The translations under genes and the position numbers were made by a program. Below the pieces are notes generated by a model that saw nothing but the letters and a program-made list of their open reading frames with translations, was not told the DNA's origin and made no database searches. This document shows, piece by piece, positions 36,059 through 43,787 of a stretch of DNA of 45,185 nt; the stretch's first letter is position 1; each line of letters opens with the position of its first letter. This stretch comes from Acetivibrio mesophilus (GTDB lineage: Bacteria; Bacillota; Clostridia; Acetivibrionales; Acetivibrionaceae), in NCBI RefSeq assembly GCF_004102745.1, contig NZ_RLII01000027.1:1-45185 (forward strand), read 5' to 3'.

Positions 36059-36850
36059 ATGATTAAATTTTGCAGCTTGTACAGTGGAAGCAGCGGCAAC
36101 GCAATTTTCCTATCAGCTGGTAAAACTAAAGTTTTAATTGATGCAGGACTTAGCGGTAAAAAAATTACAGAAGCGCTTGTTTCAATTGGCGAGAAGCCCA
36201 CGGAATTAAGCGCTATTTTAGTGTCGCATGAACACAGCGACCACGTTAGAGGTGCAGGAATAGTTTCAAGGAAGTACGACGTACCGATTTATGCAAATGA
36301 GAATACATGGGCGGCTATGGAAAAGCAGATAGGCCCTATAAATGTTAAGAATAAAATGTATTTTAACACGGGAAAGGAATTTGAGATAGGAAATGTGCTT
36401 GTAAATCCCTTCCCGATACCTCATGATGCTGCGGAACCGGTAGGTTTTAACTTTTTTGTGGACAATAACAAGATAACAACAGCTACAGATATTGGACATA
36501 TGAATAGAGATTTGCTGGAATGCATTGAGGGAAGCGATGTTTTGCTGATAGAATCGAACCACGACATAGAAATGTTGAAGGTAGGTCCATATCCATGGCA
36601 TCTGAAGAAGAGGATATTGGGAGACAGGGGGCATCTGTCCAATGAAATGGCGGGCAAGGTTGTGGCACATCTCGCGGAAAAGGGAACAAGGTGCTTCTTT
36701 TTGGGGCACTTAAGCCAAGAAAACAATTTTCCGGAGCTGGCTTATGAGACTGTACGCAACATACTAAAAGAGAAAAACATAGATATAGAAAGGGACATAA
36801 GGCTTTCTGTAGCTTTAAGGGACAGGGTTGGCCAGGTAGTAGAAATTTGA
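36059..36850 (+). CDS. walJ: WalJ (YycJ) metallo-beta-lactamase-fold hydrolase
   Basis: The 263-residue protein has the metal-binding motif SHEHSDH (His57, His59, Asp61, His62) and later HDAAEPV, TDIGH and LGHLSQEN. WalJ homologues are conserved in wal operons and have been linked to coordination of cell-wall synthesis with DNA replication or repair; some act as 5' exonucleases. The ATG at 36059 follows AGGAGA. It is 40 nt after murA. Confidence 0.93.
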   Translation: MIKFCSLYSGSSGNAIFLSAGKTKVLIDAGLSGKKITEALVSIGEKPTELSAILVSHEHSDHVRGAGIVSRKYDVPIYANENTWAAMEKQIGPINVKNKMYFNTGKEFEIGNVLVNPFPIPHDAAEPVGFNFFVDNNKITTATDIGHMNRDLLECIEGSDVLLIESNHDIEMLKVGPYPWHLKKRILGDRGHLSNEMAGKVVAHLAEKGTRCFFLGHLSQENNFPELAYETVRNILKEKNIDIERDIRLSVALRDRVGQVVEI

Positions 36851-36868
36851 ATGGAGTAGCATAAACAC

Positions 36869-37348
36869 ATGAAAATTACAATAATTGCAGTGGGAAAGCT
36901 AAAGGAAAAGTATTTGAGAGATGGCATAAATGAGTATACCAAAAGACTTTCCAAGTTTTGCAATCTAGAAATAATTGAAGTTAGTGACGAGCAGGCACCG
37001 GATAATCTTAGTAGCCTGCAGGAAGAACAGGTAAAAAAACGCGAAGGTGAGAGGATTATTAAGAGACTGAAAGAGGGAGCAGCCCTTATCGTTTTGGACG
37101 TTTGCGGCAAAAAGTTGAGCTCGGAGGAATTGGCCCGCAAGATAGATTCATTTTTCATTTCAGGCAAATCCAATATCACTTTTGTAATCGGAGGGTCGTT
37201 GGGTCTAGATAAAGATCTTCTTAATATGGCTGACTTTAGGCTTTCACTCTCGGATATGACATTTCCGCATCAGTTGGCAAGATTAATACTTCTTGAGCAG
37301 GTGTACAGATCCTTTAAAATTATCAATGGTGAACCGTACCACAAATGA
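36869..37348 (+). CDS. rlmH: 23S rRNA (pseudouridine1915-N3)-methyltransferase RlmH
   Basis: RlmH is a small SPOUT methyltransferase that methylates pseudouridine 1915 in helix 69 of 23S rRNA using SAM. The 159-residue protein has IIAVGKLKEKY at the start, the SAM-binding FVIGGSLGLD, and the C-terminal knot MTFPHQLARLILLEQVYRSF with NGEPYHK at the very end, all invariant family features. rlmH closing a wal operon is a common Firmicute arrangement. It lies 18 nt after walJ. Confidence 0.97.
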   Translation: MKITIIAVGKLKEKYLRDGINEYTKRLSKFCNLEIIEVSDEQAPDNLSSLQEEQVKKREGERIIKRLKEGAALIVLDVCGKKLSSEELARKIDSFFISGKSNITFVIGGSLGLDKDLLNMADFRLSLSDMTFPHQLARLILLEQVYRSFKIINGEPYHK

Positions 37349-37364
37349 CGTCAACCTTATTGCC

Positions 37365-37397
37365 GATATTATCCTTATGACCGTAAGCAATAATATC
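37365..37397 (+). other. Long imperfect hairpin after rlmH
   Basis: GATATTAT (37365-37372) pairs with ATAATATC (37390-37397), and CTTA (37374-37377) with TAAG (37384-37387) inside. No T tract follows, so it is not a standard terminator. It may process or stabilise the wal operon mRNA. Function unknown. Confidence 0.35.
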
Positions 37398-37434
37398 AGT
37401 ATTGTCAAACCAAAGGACAATTTCACTGGCTTTA

Positions 37435-37461
37435 TTGACTAAGGACATTCTATAATATAAT
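37435..37461 (+). promoter_or_regulatory. Candidate promoter of the ceramidase-like gene
   Basis: TTGACT (37435-37440) and TATAAT (37456-37461) are only 15 bp apart, which is short. An overlapping second TATAAT lies at 37451-37456. Near-consensus hexamers at the right distance from the gene favour a promoter. Confidence 0.45.
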
Positions 37462-37525
37462 ATTACATTATCTATAATTGTTGAATTTTACCGGTGATAA
37501 TTGAGTTGAGAGGGTAAGTGGAATA

Positions 37526-38782
37526 ATGAGCGAATTATGTCAAGTTGCATTTTCTCAAGTAGATATAACGCCTGATTTTCAAGTTGAACTAATTGGCTGC
37601 TATAGAAAAGATAATCGGTCTCAGGGAGTTTTACACCCACTTTATGCACAAATACTGCTGTTTCAAAAAAGTGGTGAGACTTTTTGCCTTGTTGCTATTG
37701 ATAGTCTTGGGCTAACCAAAGCACTGGCAGATGATTTGCGTACAAGGGTTGCAAATCATCTAAATACAGTAATTTCACATGTAATGCTTAATTTTTCACA
37801 TACACATTCAGCACCGGCTCCATCTTCTTTTGCATTAAATGGGGAATTATATTTCAATTATTTGTGCGAGCAAATTTTAAAGTGCGTTGATGATGCTAAA
37901 ACTAATTATTCACCTTGTAAAGCTGGATGGGCTGTAGCTGATACATGGATAGGTGAAAATCGAAGAGAAGGCTGCACTGTCGTTGATAATAGGCTTGGTG
38001 CATTGAAACTTGTGGATTCAAAGAGCGGTAGGCCAATTGCTGTGGTTTTAAGAATTACAGCTCATGCCAATATTTTGATGAGTGATAATTGTCGGATTTC
38101 AAGTGATTATTTTAGTATAGCCCGTGAAAAACTGCGCAGCTATTTTTCATGTCCGGTAATACTAATTCAAGGCGCGGCAGGGAATGTTAAACCAGTTGGA
38201 GTGCATAAAATATTTGGCGGAAAAATTTCAGACTTGGAGAGGATAGCTGATATTCTTGTGGATTCTGCAAAGGGATTGGAATTTAAATTGGACAATATAG
38301 AAGACATTCGAATGTTTTCAAGAGAAATAAATTATATTTCGGATGTTCCTTCAGAAACTGAAGCCCAAAGAATTGCCCAAGAGGCTCTAAATACTTGTGG
38401 AATCGATGGCGCCAATTGGCTTGGTGAATGTGAAAGACTTCGAAAGGCTGGGATAAATACACAGACTCTTCAAGGAGAATTGCAGTTTTTTAAACTGAAT
38501 AACGGGTGTTTCTGTGGTGTTCCTGAGGAAATATTTGCAGAGATAGCAATTGAAGTGCAGGAAAAAGTAAATGATCCGTTAGTGTTTTTCAATGGTTATA
38601 CAAACGGATGCACGGGTTATCTTCCCCATATGGAGGAATGGGAAAAAGGTGGCTTTGAGACGCTTTATAGTTATTTGACCTACTACCCGTTTCATGGTCA
38701 TGTGATGCCATTTCGGAAGAATACGGCAGAGTATCTTGTAAAACTTGTAATAGATAATTGGAGAGACATAACCGCTATTTAG
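37526..38782 (+). CDS. Neutral/alkaline ceramidase-like protein
   Basis: The 418-residue protein resembles the N-terminal domain of neutral ceramidases (PF04734), amidases with a zinc site. It shows VDITPDF near the start, the LNFSHTHSAPAP motif, and ILIQGAAGNVKP, then NGYTNGCTGYLP. Many anaerobic bacteria carry such single-domain homologues without a signal peptide. Their substrates are unknown and need not be ceramide. This one also lacks a signal peptide, so it is probably cytoplasmic. It stands alone after rlmH with its own candidate promoter. Confidence 0.78.
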   Translation: MSELCQVAFSQVDITPDFQVELIGCYRKDNRSQGVLHPLYAQILLFQKSGETFCLVAIDSLGLTKALADDLRTRVANHLNTVISHVMLNFSHTHSAPAPSSFALNGELYFNYLCEQILKCVDDAKTNYSPCKAGWAVADTWIGENRREGCTVVDNRLGALKLVDSKSGRPIAVVLRITAHANILMSDNCRISSDYFSIAREKLRSYFSCPVILIQGAAGNVKPVGVHKIFGGKISDLERIADILVDSAKGLEFKLDNIEDIRMFSREINYISDVPSETEAQRIAQEALNTCGIDGANWLGECERLRKAGINTQTLQGELQFFKLNNGCFCGVPEEIFAEIAIEVQEKVNDPLVFFNGYTNGCTGYLPHMEEWEKGGFETLYSYLTYYPFHGHVMPFRKNTAEYLVKLVIDNWRDITAI

Positions 38783-38841
38783 ATATATATGGCAATAGCC
38801 GCCACAAATGGCAGGTATGGGGTTGAAAGAGGGTGAATAGA

Positions 38842-39597
38842 ATGTTGTATCTGGTTAAGTTTTTTTATCAGACTTTTATACTTCCTCCGGGGTGTATAAT
38901 TTTACTGCTGGCAGCAGCTTCAATTTGGCAATATAAGAAGAAAAGCTTAAAGGTTACCAAGTTTTTTGTTATTATAGCCGTAATACTCTACGCGGTTTCT
39001 ACGCCTATAATATGCGATAATTTAATTTGGTCACTGGAGAGAAGATATGAACCGCCTTTGGAATTTAGGGGTGATGTTATTATTATGCTTGGAGGAGGCG
39101 CCTATGCCGATACCCCAAATGTGAATGGAAGAGGCCATCTGTCAAGTATAGCATCGAATCGGCTATTGACCTGTATACAGCTTTATCACAAGCTGGATGT
39201 TCCCATAATTATTTCAGGGGGGCAGATTCCCGGACACGAAAACTCAGAGGCAGGAATTGCAAAGAATATTTTGCTGGGCTTAGGTATCCCCGAGGAAAAG
39301 ATAATTGTTGAGAATAGAAGTTTAAATACCACTCAAAATGCAAATTATACGAGGGAGCTGATTGAAAAGCACGGTTTTAATGAACCTATACTGGTAACAT
39401 CAGCATTTCATATGGAAAGAGCGGTAAGGCAGTTTAGAAAAAATGAGGTGTATGTTATCCCATATCCTACCGATTATCAAACAAACAGTATAAGAAGAGT
39501 TAATTTTATGGATTTTGTTCCGTCAGCGGAAGCTTTACAAAAGTTTTATTTTTCCATTAAGGAGTATGTTGGAATAGTAGCTTCAAAGTGGTATTGA
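38842..39597 (+). CDS. YdcF/ElyC-family (DUF218) membrane protein
   Basis: Two N-terminal membrane segments (about residues 8-28 and 38-56) are followed by a DUF218 domain. It has VIIMLGGGAYAD, IIISGGQIPG, the SEA and ENRSLNTTQNANYT segments, and LVTSAFHMERAVRQF. E. coli ElyC and SanA of this family affect envelope integrity and lipid-carrier use for peptidoglycan. No enzymatic reaction is assigned. The frame opens at GTG 38833, but the ATG at 38842 fits the AGAGGGTGA site better (251 residues). Confidence 0.87.
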   Translation: MLYLVKFFYQTFILPPGCIILLLAAASIWQYKKKSLKVTKFFVIIAVILYAVSTPIICDNLIWSLERRYEPPLEFRGDVIIMLGGGAYADTPNVNGRGHLSSIASNRLLTCIQLYHKLDVPIIISGGQIPGHENSEAGIAKNILLGLGIPEEKIIVENRSLNTTQNANYTRELIEKHGFNEPILVTSAFHMERAVRQFRKNEVYVIPYPTDYQTNSIRRVNFMDFVPSAEALQKFYFSIKEYVGIVASKWY

Positions 39598-39711
39598 TGA
39601 TATGATCAGGGCTGTTAAATCGATATTAAAAAATGACGATAAATTAGCTGATAATAATATTTAATTAATTTTGGATGAAAAATTCAATATTAATTCAAAG
39701 GAGGATTAATT

Positions 39712-40188
39712 ATGCTAAAACGCAGGATTTTAGCTGCAGGATTGGCAATAGTTGTAGCAGGAGTGTTGGTGGGATGTAATAAAATTCAGAGCACTCGAGA
39801 TGATGGTTCAAAAGAATATAAGGATGGCAGATATTATGCCGAGGCAGATGCTTTTGATGAAACAGGATGGAAGACCACTGTAACTATAGAGGTAAAGGAC
39901 GGAAAAATTATATCGGCGGACTGGAATGCAATCCACAAGGATGGCGGCGACGACAAAGATACACTATCGAAAAACGGCGGTTATAAAATGGTAGAATTTG
40001 GCGGAGCCCAGGCAGAATGGCATGAGCAAGCTGAAAAGGTTGAAGCATACCTTGTAGAGAAGCAAGATCCTACAGCTATAAAGTATAAAGATGATGAAGG
40101 ACATACTGATGCAATATCTGGAGCGTCAATTCATGTAAAAGAATTTTTTGAATTAGCAAATATAGCCTTAAAAGATGCTATAAAATAG
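39712..40188 (+). CDS. FMN-binding domain lipoprotein
   Basis: The protein has a lipoprotein signal peptide with lipobox LVGC (Cys22), then an FMN-binding domain of the NqrC/RnfG type. It contains YYAEADAFDETGWKTTVTIE and, near the C terminus, DAISGASIHV. The SGAS sequence is the S/T-G-A-S/T motif where flavin is covalently attached to Thr or Ser by ApbE-type transferases. Such lipoproteins (for example PplA of Listeria) carry electrons outside the membrane. They are also precursors of signal-peptide pheromones in enterococci. AAAGGAGG precedes the ATG. It is monocistronic, with no partner flavin transferase in the window. Confidence 0.85.
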   Translation: MLKRRILAAGLAIVVAGVLVGCNKIQSTRDDGSKEYKDGRYYAEADAFDETGWKTTVTIEVKDGKIISADWNAIHKDGGDDKDTLSKNGGYKMVEFGGAQAEWHEQAEKVEAYLVEKQDPTAIKYKDDEGHTDAISGASIHVKEFFELANIALKDAIK

Positions 40189-40225
40189 AGAATTCGGCGA
40201 GGTTTGTCGTTGTCTTTTAGGGAAG

Positions 40226-40271
40226 TTGAAAAGTTTTTATTTATGTTTTGATAATAATATGTTATATTATT
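40226..40271 (+). promoter_or_regulatory. Candidate promoter with overlapping palindrome
   Basis: TTGAAA (40226-40231) and GATAAT (40250-40255) are 18 bp apart. A perfect palindrome AATAATAT-GTT-ATATTATT (40253-40271) overlaps the -10 and start region. It could be an operator, but such AT palindromes also arise by chance in this DNA. Confidence 0.3.
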
Positions 40272-40317
40272 ATTGAATAATGATATTAATTTTTTGAATT
40301 AAGTGGAGGGGAATCTG

Positions 40318-41004
40318 GTGAAGAAATTAGTAGTTTTAATGCTTTTGTTTTCTTTTCTCATTGTGGGTTGTTCGGGTGACAAAGACAAGGACAAGCTTCA
40401 GGCGACTGAATTGACCGATAAGTATCAGGTGGAAAGCGTATCTGAAGAAAAAAACAATGATAGTTTGGTTACGGTAATTACTTATCCGGTAATAAAGGAC
40501 CTGATTGACAAGAGGATTGAAGAAAAAATCAATAGCACTCTGGCAGCAAGAGTTGAGGATTACAAGAGCTTGATCAGCATTAGTGAAGATCTTGGACTGG
40601 AAGAAACCTTGACGGTATGGTATGAAGTTACATACAGATCAAAAGAAAAACTTAGCATAAAATTCTATATTCAATCTTATATAAAAGACGACGATTATAC
40701 AGACATTACTATCGACACCTTTAATTTTGACCTCAACAGCGGTGAAGACATTCCATTAGCGGATTTATTTAAGATTAGAACATATAAAGATAAGCTAAAT
40801 GCAATAGTACAAGCACAGTTCAATAACTTAGAGGTTGAAACCAATAAAGATTTTACCGGTTTGGATGAGAATCAAGCATACTATTTAAAAGACGACAAGT
40901 TGGTAATATTCTATCAGTCACTGGTATATACAGATGATGAGCCTCTTGAATTTGAGATACCTCTGGCAGATTTGAAAGAAATACTCAAAGCTCCGATGAA
41001 TTAA
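40318..41004 (+). CDS. Lipoprotein with DUF3298/RsiV-like domain
   Basis: The signal peptide ends in lipobox IVGC, so the protein is a membrane-anchored lipoprotein of 228 residues. The C-terminal part (FNFDLNSGEDIPLADLF, then the YYLKDDKLVIFYQ and FEIPLADLKEIL segments) matches the DUF3298 fold found in RsiV-type anti-sigma factors and many stand-alone lipoproteins. Here there is no adjacent sigma factor, so a direct anti-sigma role is unlikely. The GTG at 40318 is 6-7 nt after GGAGGGG and is preferred over the GTG at 40303. Confidence 0.8.
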   Translation: MKKLVVLMLLFSFLIVGCSGDKDKDKLQATELTDKYQVESVSEEKNNDSLVTVITYPVIKDLIDKRIEEKINSTLAARVEDYKSLISISEDLGLEETLTVWYEVTYRSKEKLSIKFYIQSYIKDDDYTDITIDTFNFDLNSGEDIPLADLFKIRTYKDKLNAIVQAQFNNLEVETNKDFTGLDENQAYYLKDDKLVIFYQSLVYTDDEPLEFEIPLADLKEILKAPMN

Positions 41005-41050
41005 GGGGAAGTACAATAGAGTATTACAATAGTAAAAGCAAAATTAGTTA

Positions 41051-41088
41051 ATGATGACCACTCACCTAAGGGTGGTCATCATATTTAT
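41051..41088 (+). terminator. Terminator after the DUF3298 lipoprotein gene
   Basis: ATGATGACCAC (41051-41061) pairs with GTGGTCATCAT (41072-41082) around a 10-nt loop, followed by ATTTAT. Confidence 0.75.
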
Positions 41089-41129
41089 GACTTCTTATGT
41101 CCATAAAGAGTTTTGTGCAAAATTACCTC

Positions 41130-41158
41130 TTGCTTTTAAAATAAATCCATGGTATACT
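41130..41158 (+). promoter_or_regulatory. Promoter of tRNA-Ser
   Basis: TTGCTT (41130-41135) and TATACT (41153-41158) with a 17-bp spacer, about 85 bp upstream of the tRNA. Confidence 0.65.
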
Positions 41159-41244
41159 ATTTAAGCGTTAAGTAACTAATCATGTGTTTGTACACATAGA
41201 TTTTACAGTTTATAAAGTTGAATAGGCATAAAAGCCGCATAGAT

Positions 41245-41336
41245 GGAGAGATGGCTGAGCTGGTCTAAGGCGCACGACTGGAAATCGTGTGTACGTTAAT
41301 AGCGTACCGAGGGTTCGAATCCCTCTCTCTCCGCCA
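41245..41336 (+). tRNA. tRNA-Ser (GGA anticodon)
   Basis: The acceptor stem GGAGAGA (41245-41251) pairs with TCTCTCC (41326-41332). The anticodon stem is CACGA / TCGTG with loop CTGGAAA, anticodon GGA at 41280-41282. A long variable arm (TGTACG...CGTACC) marks a class II tRNA, and GGGTTCGAATCCC is the T arm. A CCA end is encoded (41334-41336). The integrase gene begins about 80 bp downstream, so the tRNA is the likely integration site of the following element. Confidence 0.97.
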
Positions 41337-41346
41337 CAGTTATATC

Positions 41347-41376
41347 AAGCGTTCCGAGGTTTCGGGACGCTTTTTC
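41347..41376 (+). terminator. Terminator of tRNA-Ser
   Basis: AGCGTTCCGA pairs with TCGGGACGCT (one wobble) around a short loop, followed by TTTTT. Confidence 0.88.
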
Positions 41377-41413
41377 AATCCACACGATTTTCTAATAAAA
41401 AACGAGGGGTCGT

Positions 41414-42391
41414 GTGTACCATATGGCAAGGCAAAAACTATCTATTCAATCAAAATCAAAGCAGGAAAAAACAATTCAAGAAGGGTTTAAGGAGTTTACA
41501 ACCCATTGCAAAATTAAGAATTTGGCAGAGAAAACAATTGTATATTATGAAGCGTATTTTGCCAAGTTTGAAGCATTTCTACAAAATGCAAAGACTAAAC
41601 ACATTGCGGATATTTCAAAAACCACCATTGACGATTATATCCTATATTTAAAGGAAGAAACCGAAGTAAACGACATAACCGTTAATACTTCAATCCGGGC
41701 AGTTAGGGCGTTTGTTTATTATTGGCAATCATTGGGCTATTGTTCCCAATTCAAAATCAAGCTGATTAAAGCAGACAAGAAAATAAAGGAAACCTATTCA
41801 GACCATGAATTAAGGCTATTACTGGATAAACCCAACATGAAGGATTTTGCAGAGTATAGAAATTGGGTAACTGTTAATTTCCTATTGGCTACAGGCGTTC
41901 GAGTTGGTGAGTTTGTAAATATCCGTGTTGGTGATATTCTTATGGACGAAGCCATTGTAAGGATAAGACACGGCAAGTCAAGGCGTGAACGTCATTTGCC
42001 GTTATCCAAGACCATTACAAAGGTACTAATGGAATACCTATCTATAAGGAACGGCGAAGCAGACGACTTTTTATTTTGTAATGCTTATGGCGGCAAGTTT
42101 GACGAAAATTCCTGTAAACATGCCATTTCAAAATATAACAAAGTGCGTGGGGTTAATAAAACGTCCCTTCACCTATTCCGCCACACATTCGCCAAGAATT
42201 GGATATTAAATGGTGGTGATATATTCCGGCTTCAAAAGGTTTTAGGACATTCAAGCATTGAAACCGTCCGGGAATATGTAAACATGTTCAGCGACGATTT
42301 AAAGCGGAATTTTGATAATTTTAACCCATTAGAAACTATAAGTAATCAGAAAGGAAACCATATATCAATGAAGGGGAGGAACAAGCGTTGA
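41414..42391 (+). CDS. Tyrosine recombinase / integrase
   Basis: The 325-residue protein has an N-terminal SAM-like core-binding domain (about 18-110) and a catalytic domain. The full active-site set is visible: Arg163 in LLATGVRVGEF, Lys188 in RIRHGKSRRERHLPL, His253 and Arg256 in HLFRHTF, His279 in LGHSS, and nucleophile Tyr288 in VREYV. The position right after tRNA-Ser, reading away from it, is typical of an element integrated in a tRNA gene. The start is GTG 41414 after GAGGGG, or ATG 41423. Its stop overlaps the start of the SymE-like gene by 3 nt. Confidence 0.93.
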   Translation: MYHMARQKLSIQSKSKQEKTIQEGFKEFTTHCKIKNLAEKTIVYYEAYFAKFEAFLQNAKTKHIADISKTTIDDYILYLKEETEVNDITVNTSIRAVRAFVYYWQSLGYCSQFKIKLIKADKKIKETYSDHELRLLLDKPNMKDFAEYRNWVTVNFLLATGVRVGEFVNIRVGDILMDEAIVRIRHGKSRRERHLPLSKTITKVLMEYLSIRNGEADDFLFCNAYGGKFDENSCKHAISKYNKVRGVNKTSLHLFRHTFAKNWILNGGDIFRLQKVLGHSSIETVREYVNMFSDDLKRNFDNFNPLETISNQKGNHISMKGRNKR

Positions 42392-42549
42392 GAGAATTAA
42401 CGGTATATTATAATTACGTTGGAGAAATATGTTATCCCTTTATTAAGTTACACGGTAAATGGCTTGAATTATTGGGTTTTAAGATAGGAAAAAAGATTAT
42501 TGTTGAGGAAGAACCAAATAAACTAATTATTAGGCTTAAAGAAGAATGA
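42388..42549 (+). CDS. SymE-like small protein
   Basis: The 53-residue product contains PFIKLHGKWLELLGFKIGKK followed by a short IIVEEEPNKLIIRL strand pair. This fits the SymE toxin-like domain (P-x-I-x-L-x-G-x-W-L-xx-x-GF-xx-G). E. coli SymE is an SOS-induced AbrB-fold protein kept low by the antisense RNA SymR; many related small proteins are of unknown role. The start is TTG 42388, which overlaps the integrase stop (TTGA), with GGGGAGG 9 nt upstream. Coupling to an integrase suggests a role in the element's excision, regulation or maintenance. Family call is from the motif only. Confidence 0.65.
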   Translation: MRELTVYYNYVGEICYPFIKLHGKWLELLGFKIGKKIIVEEEPNKLIIRLKEE

Positions 42550-42550
42550 C

Positions 42551-42580
42551 GCAGGGGTTTAATCCCCTGCTTAAATTTTA
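42551..42580 (+). terminator. Terminator after the SymE-like gene
   Basis: GCAGGGG (42551-42557) pairs with CCCCTGC (42564-42570), followed by TTAAATTTT. It also separates the plus-strand genes from the convergent minus-strand gene. Confidence 0.7.
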
Positions 42581-43459
42581 CATATAAGAATCATTTAATT
42601 CACCTATTATTTCGTCTTCGTCAAAACCGTCAATCGCTAAAAGTTTAATTTTAATAAAATAATCATTTAAGTTAATTTTATCTTGGAATAATAATTTCTT
42701 CGTCTGTCTAAATATATTAAAGAACTCTTCGTGGGGCATTGGAATTGTCAAAATTCTATCTAATATATTGATAACCTCTTTTGAATGATTATTTGTTGAT
42801 AATTTATTCTTACTGAATGTATATAAACTATAATATAATTCACATGATTTACCTAAGTCTATTTGACAAACTGTTTTGATTAATTCAACAGTGTTTATTG
42901 CGTCTTCATATTCTCCTATAGCAACTTGTCTAAATGCTAAATACCTAATAACTTCAGATTTTTCTATAATTGTTAATTGGCTTGACTTGGTATTTACTAA
43001 AGATATTTTTTTAAGCCTTTTGAAGACATGTTTATAATCTCTATTATCTGATAAATCCGCTAACTTATTTGTTGCCTGAATTAAAATAGTTTCTTGTTTC
43101 GCCGACAGCCTAACACTTCCAATAAAAAATATTATTATAAAGTAAGTGATATATAGTATCATAAATAATGTAATACTTGATTTTTCCCAATCAATTGTAT
43201 AAACAGTTAAAAGTCCTAATATAAAACTTAAAGTAGTTTGCGAGATACTTTTTGTAGAAATATATATACCTATAGATACAACCAATATAATTATGTCGAG
43301 TAGTAATATTTTTGAGTATCCAGCTTCTATATAGCTTCTTATTCCTAAATCGGACAAATAAACTAATACTAAAAAAAGTACAGGATTTTTATAAAACAAA
43401 TCTTTAACTACATTGGCAAAAGCTTTTAATACATGCCCTAACGATTTTGTTGCATTCAT
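42578..43459 (-). CDS. Unknown membrane protein with helical cytoplasmic domain
   Basis: I do not recognise this 293-residue protein. Residues about 25-118 hold four hydrophobic segments in two pairs. The remaining ~175 residues look soluble and helical, possibly TPR-like (VIRYLAFRQVAIGEYEDAIN), and end acidic (DGFDEDEIIGEL). Its ATG overlaps the stop of the upstream 64-residue gene by 4 nt (ATGA), so the two are translationally coupled. It is cargo of the tRNA-Ser element. A membrane effector paired with a small cytoplasmic protein would fit an immunity or defence module, but nothing in the sequence proves this. Confidence 0.75.
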   Translation of the reverse strand: MNATKSLGHVLKAFANVVKDLFYKNPVLFLVLVYLSDLGIRSYIEAGYSKILLLDIIILVVSIGIYISTKSISQTTLSFILGLLTVYTIDWEKSSITLFMILYITYFIIIFFIGSVRLSAKQETILIQATNKLADLSDNRDYKHVFKRLKKISLVNTKSSQLTIIEKSEVIRYLAFRQVAIGEYEDAINTVELIKTVCQIDLGKSCELYYSLYTFSKNKLSTNNHSKEVINILDRILTIPMPHEEFFNIFRQTKKLLFQDKINLNDYFIKIKLLAIDGFDEDEIIGELNDSYM

Positions 43460-43650
43460 TTATCATTTCTCCTTGGGAAATTTTCCATTAATATTTTAAA
43501 TACGTCTGCACCTGTAATACCATATCTCCTACCAATTTCACCAAATTCTTTTTGTGTCTTTATAAAAACTTTATCATATGGAATATCACCATATTTCCTC
43601 AACATAACCTTACAATCGTCAATGATATTCTGTATTGTGTTTTTATTCAC
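43456..43650 (-). CDS. Unknown 64-residue protein
   Basis: A small, charged, largely helical protein (IIDDCKVMLRKYGDI, then RRYGITGADVFKILMENFPR) with no membrane segment and no recognised family. The start is GTG 43650, 7 nt after GAGGGGG. A promoter with TAGACT and TATAAT, 17 bp apart, lies upstream on the minus strand at 43687-43715. It is the first gene of a two-gene operon with the membrane protein. Confidence 0.75.
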   Translation of the reverse strand: MNKNTIQNIIDDCKVMLRKYGDIPYDKVFIKTQKEFGEIGRRYGITGADVFKILMENFPRRNDK

Positions 43651-43686
43651 TATATAGCCCCCTCACATAGTATTCTACTAATATAA

Positions 43687-43715
43687 ATTATATACAAAAA
43701 TTCCCTATAAGTCTA
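43687..43715 (-). promoter_or_regulatory. Promoter of the unknown two-gene operon
   Basis: Read on the minus strand: TAGACT (43715-43710), 17 bp, TATAAT (43692-43687). The region is shared with the divergent HNH gene. Confidence 0.55.
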
Positions 43716-43787
43716 TAAATAATGCCTTTGTCACATACATTATATAGATAAATTGTAACTATAATATATACAGAAAGGGGTGGAACG

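Noticed and set aside
36266-36726. Overlapping minus-strand frames inside walJ
   Set aside because: Antisense to the conserved metallo-hydrolase domain; composition is not protein-like.
41287-41651. Two open frames (41287-41490 and 41289-41651) over the tRNA and the start of the integrase
   Set aside because: They run through the tRNA-Ser gene and its terminator and have no ribosome binding site; they are chance frames.
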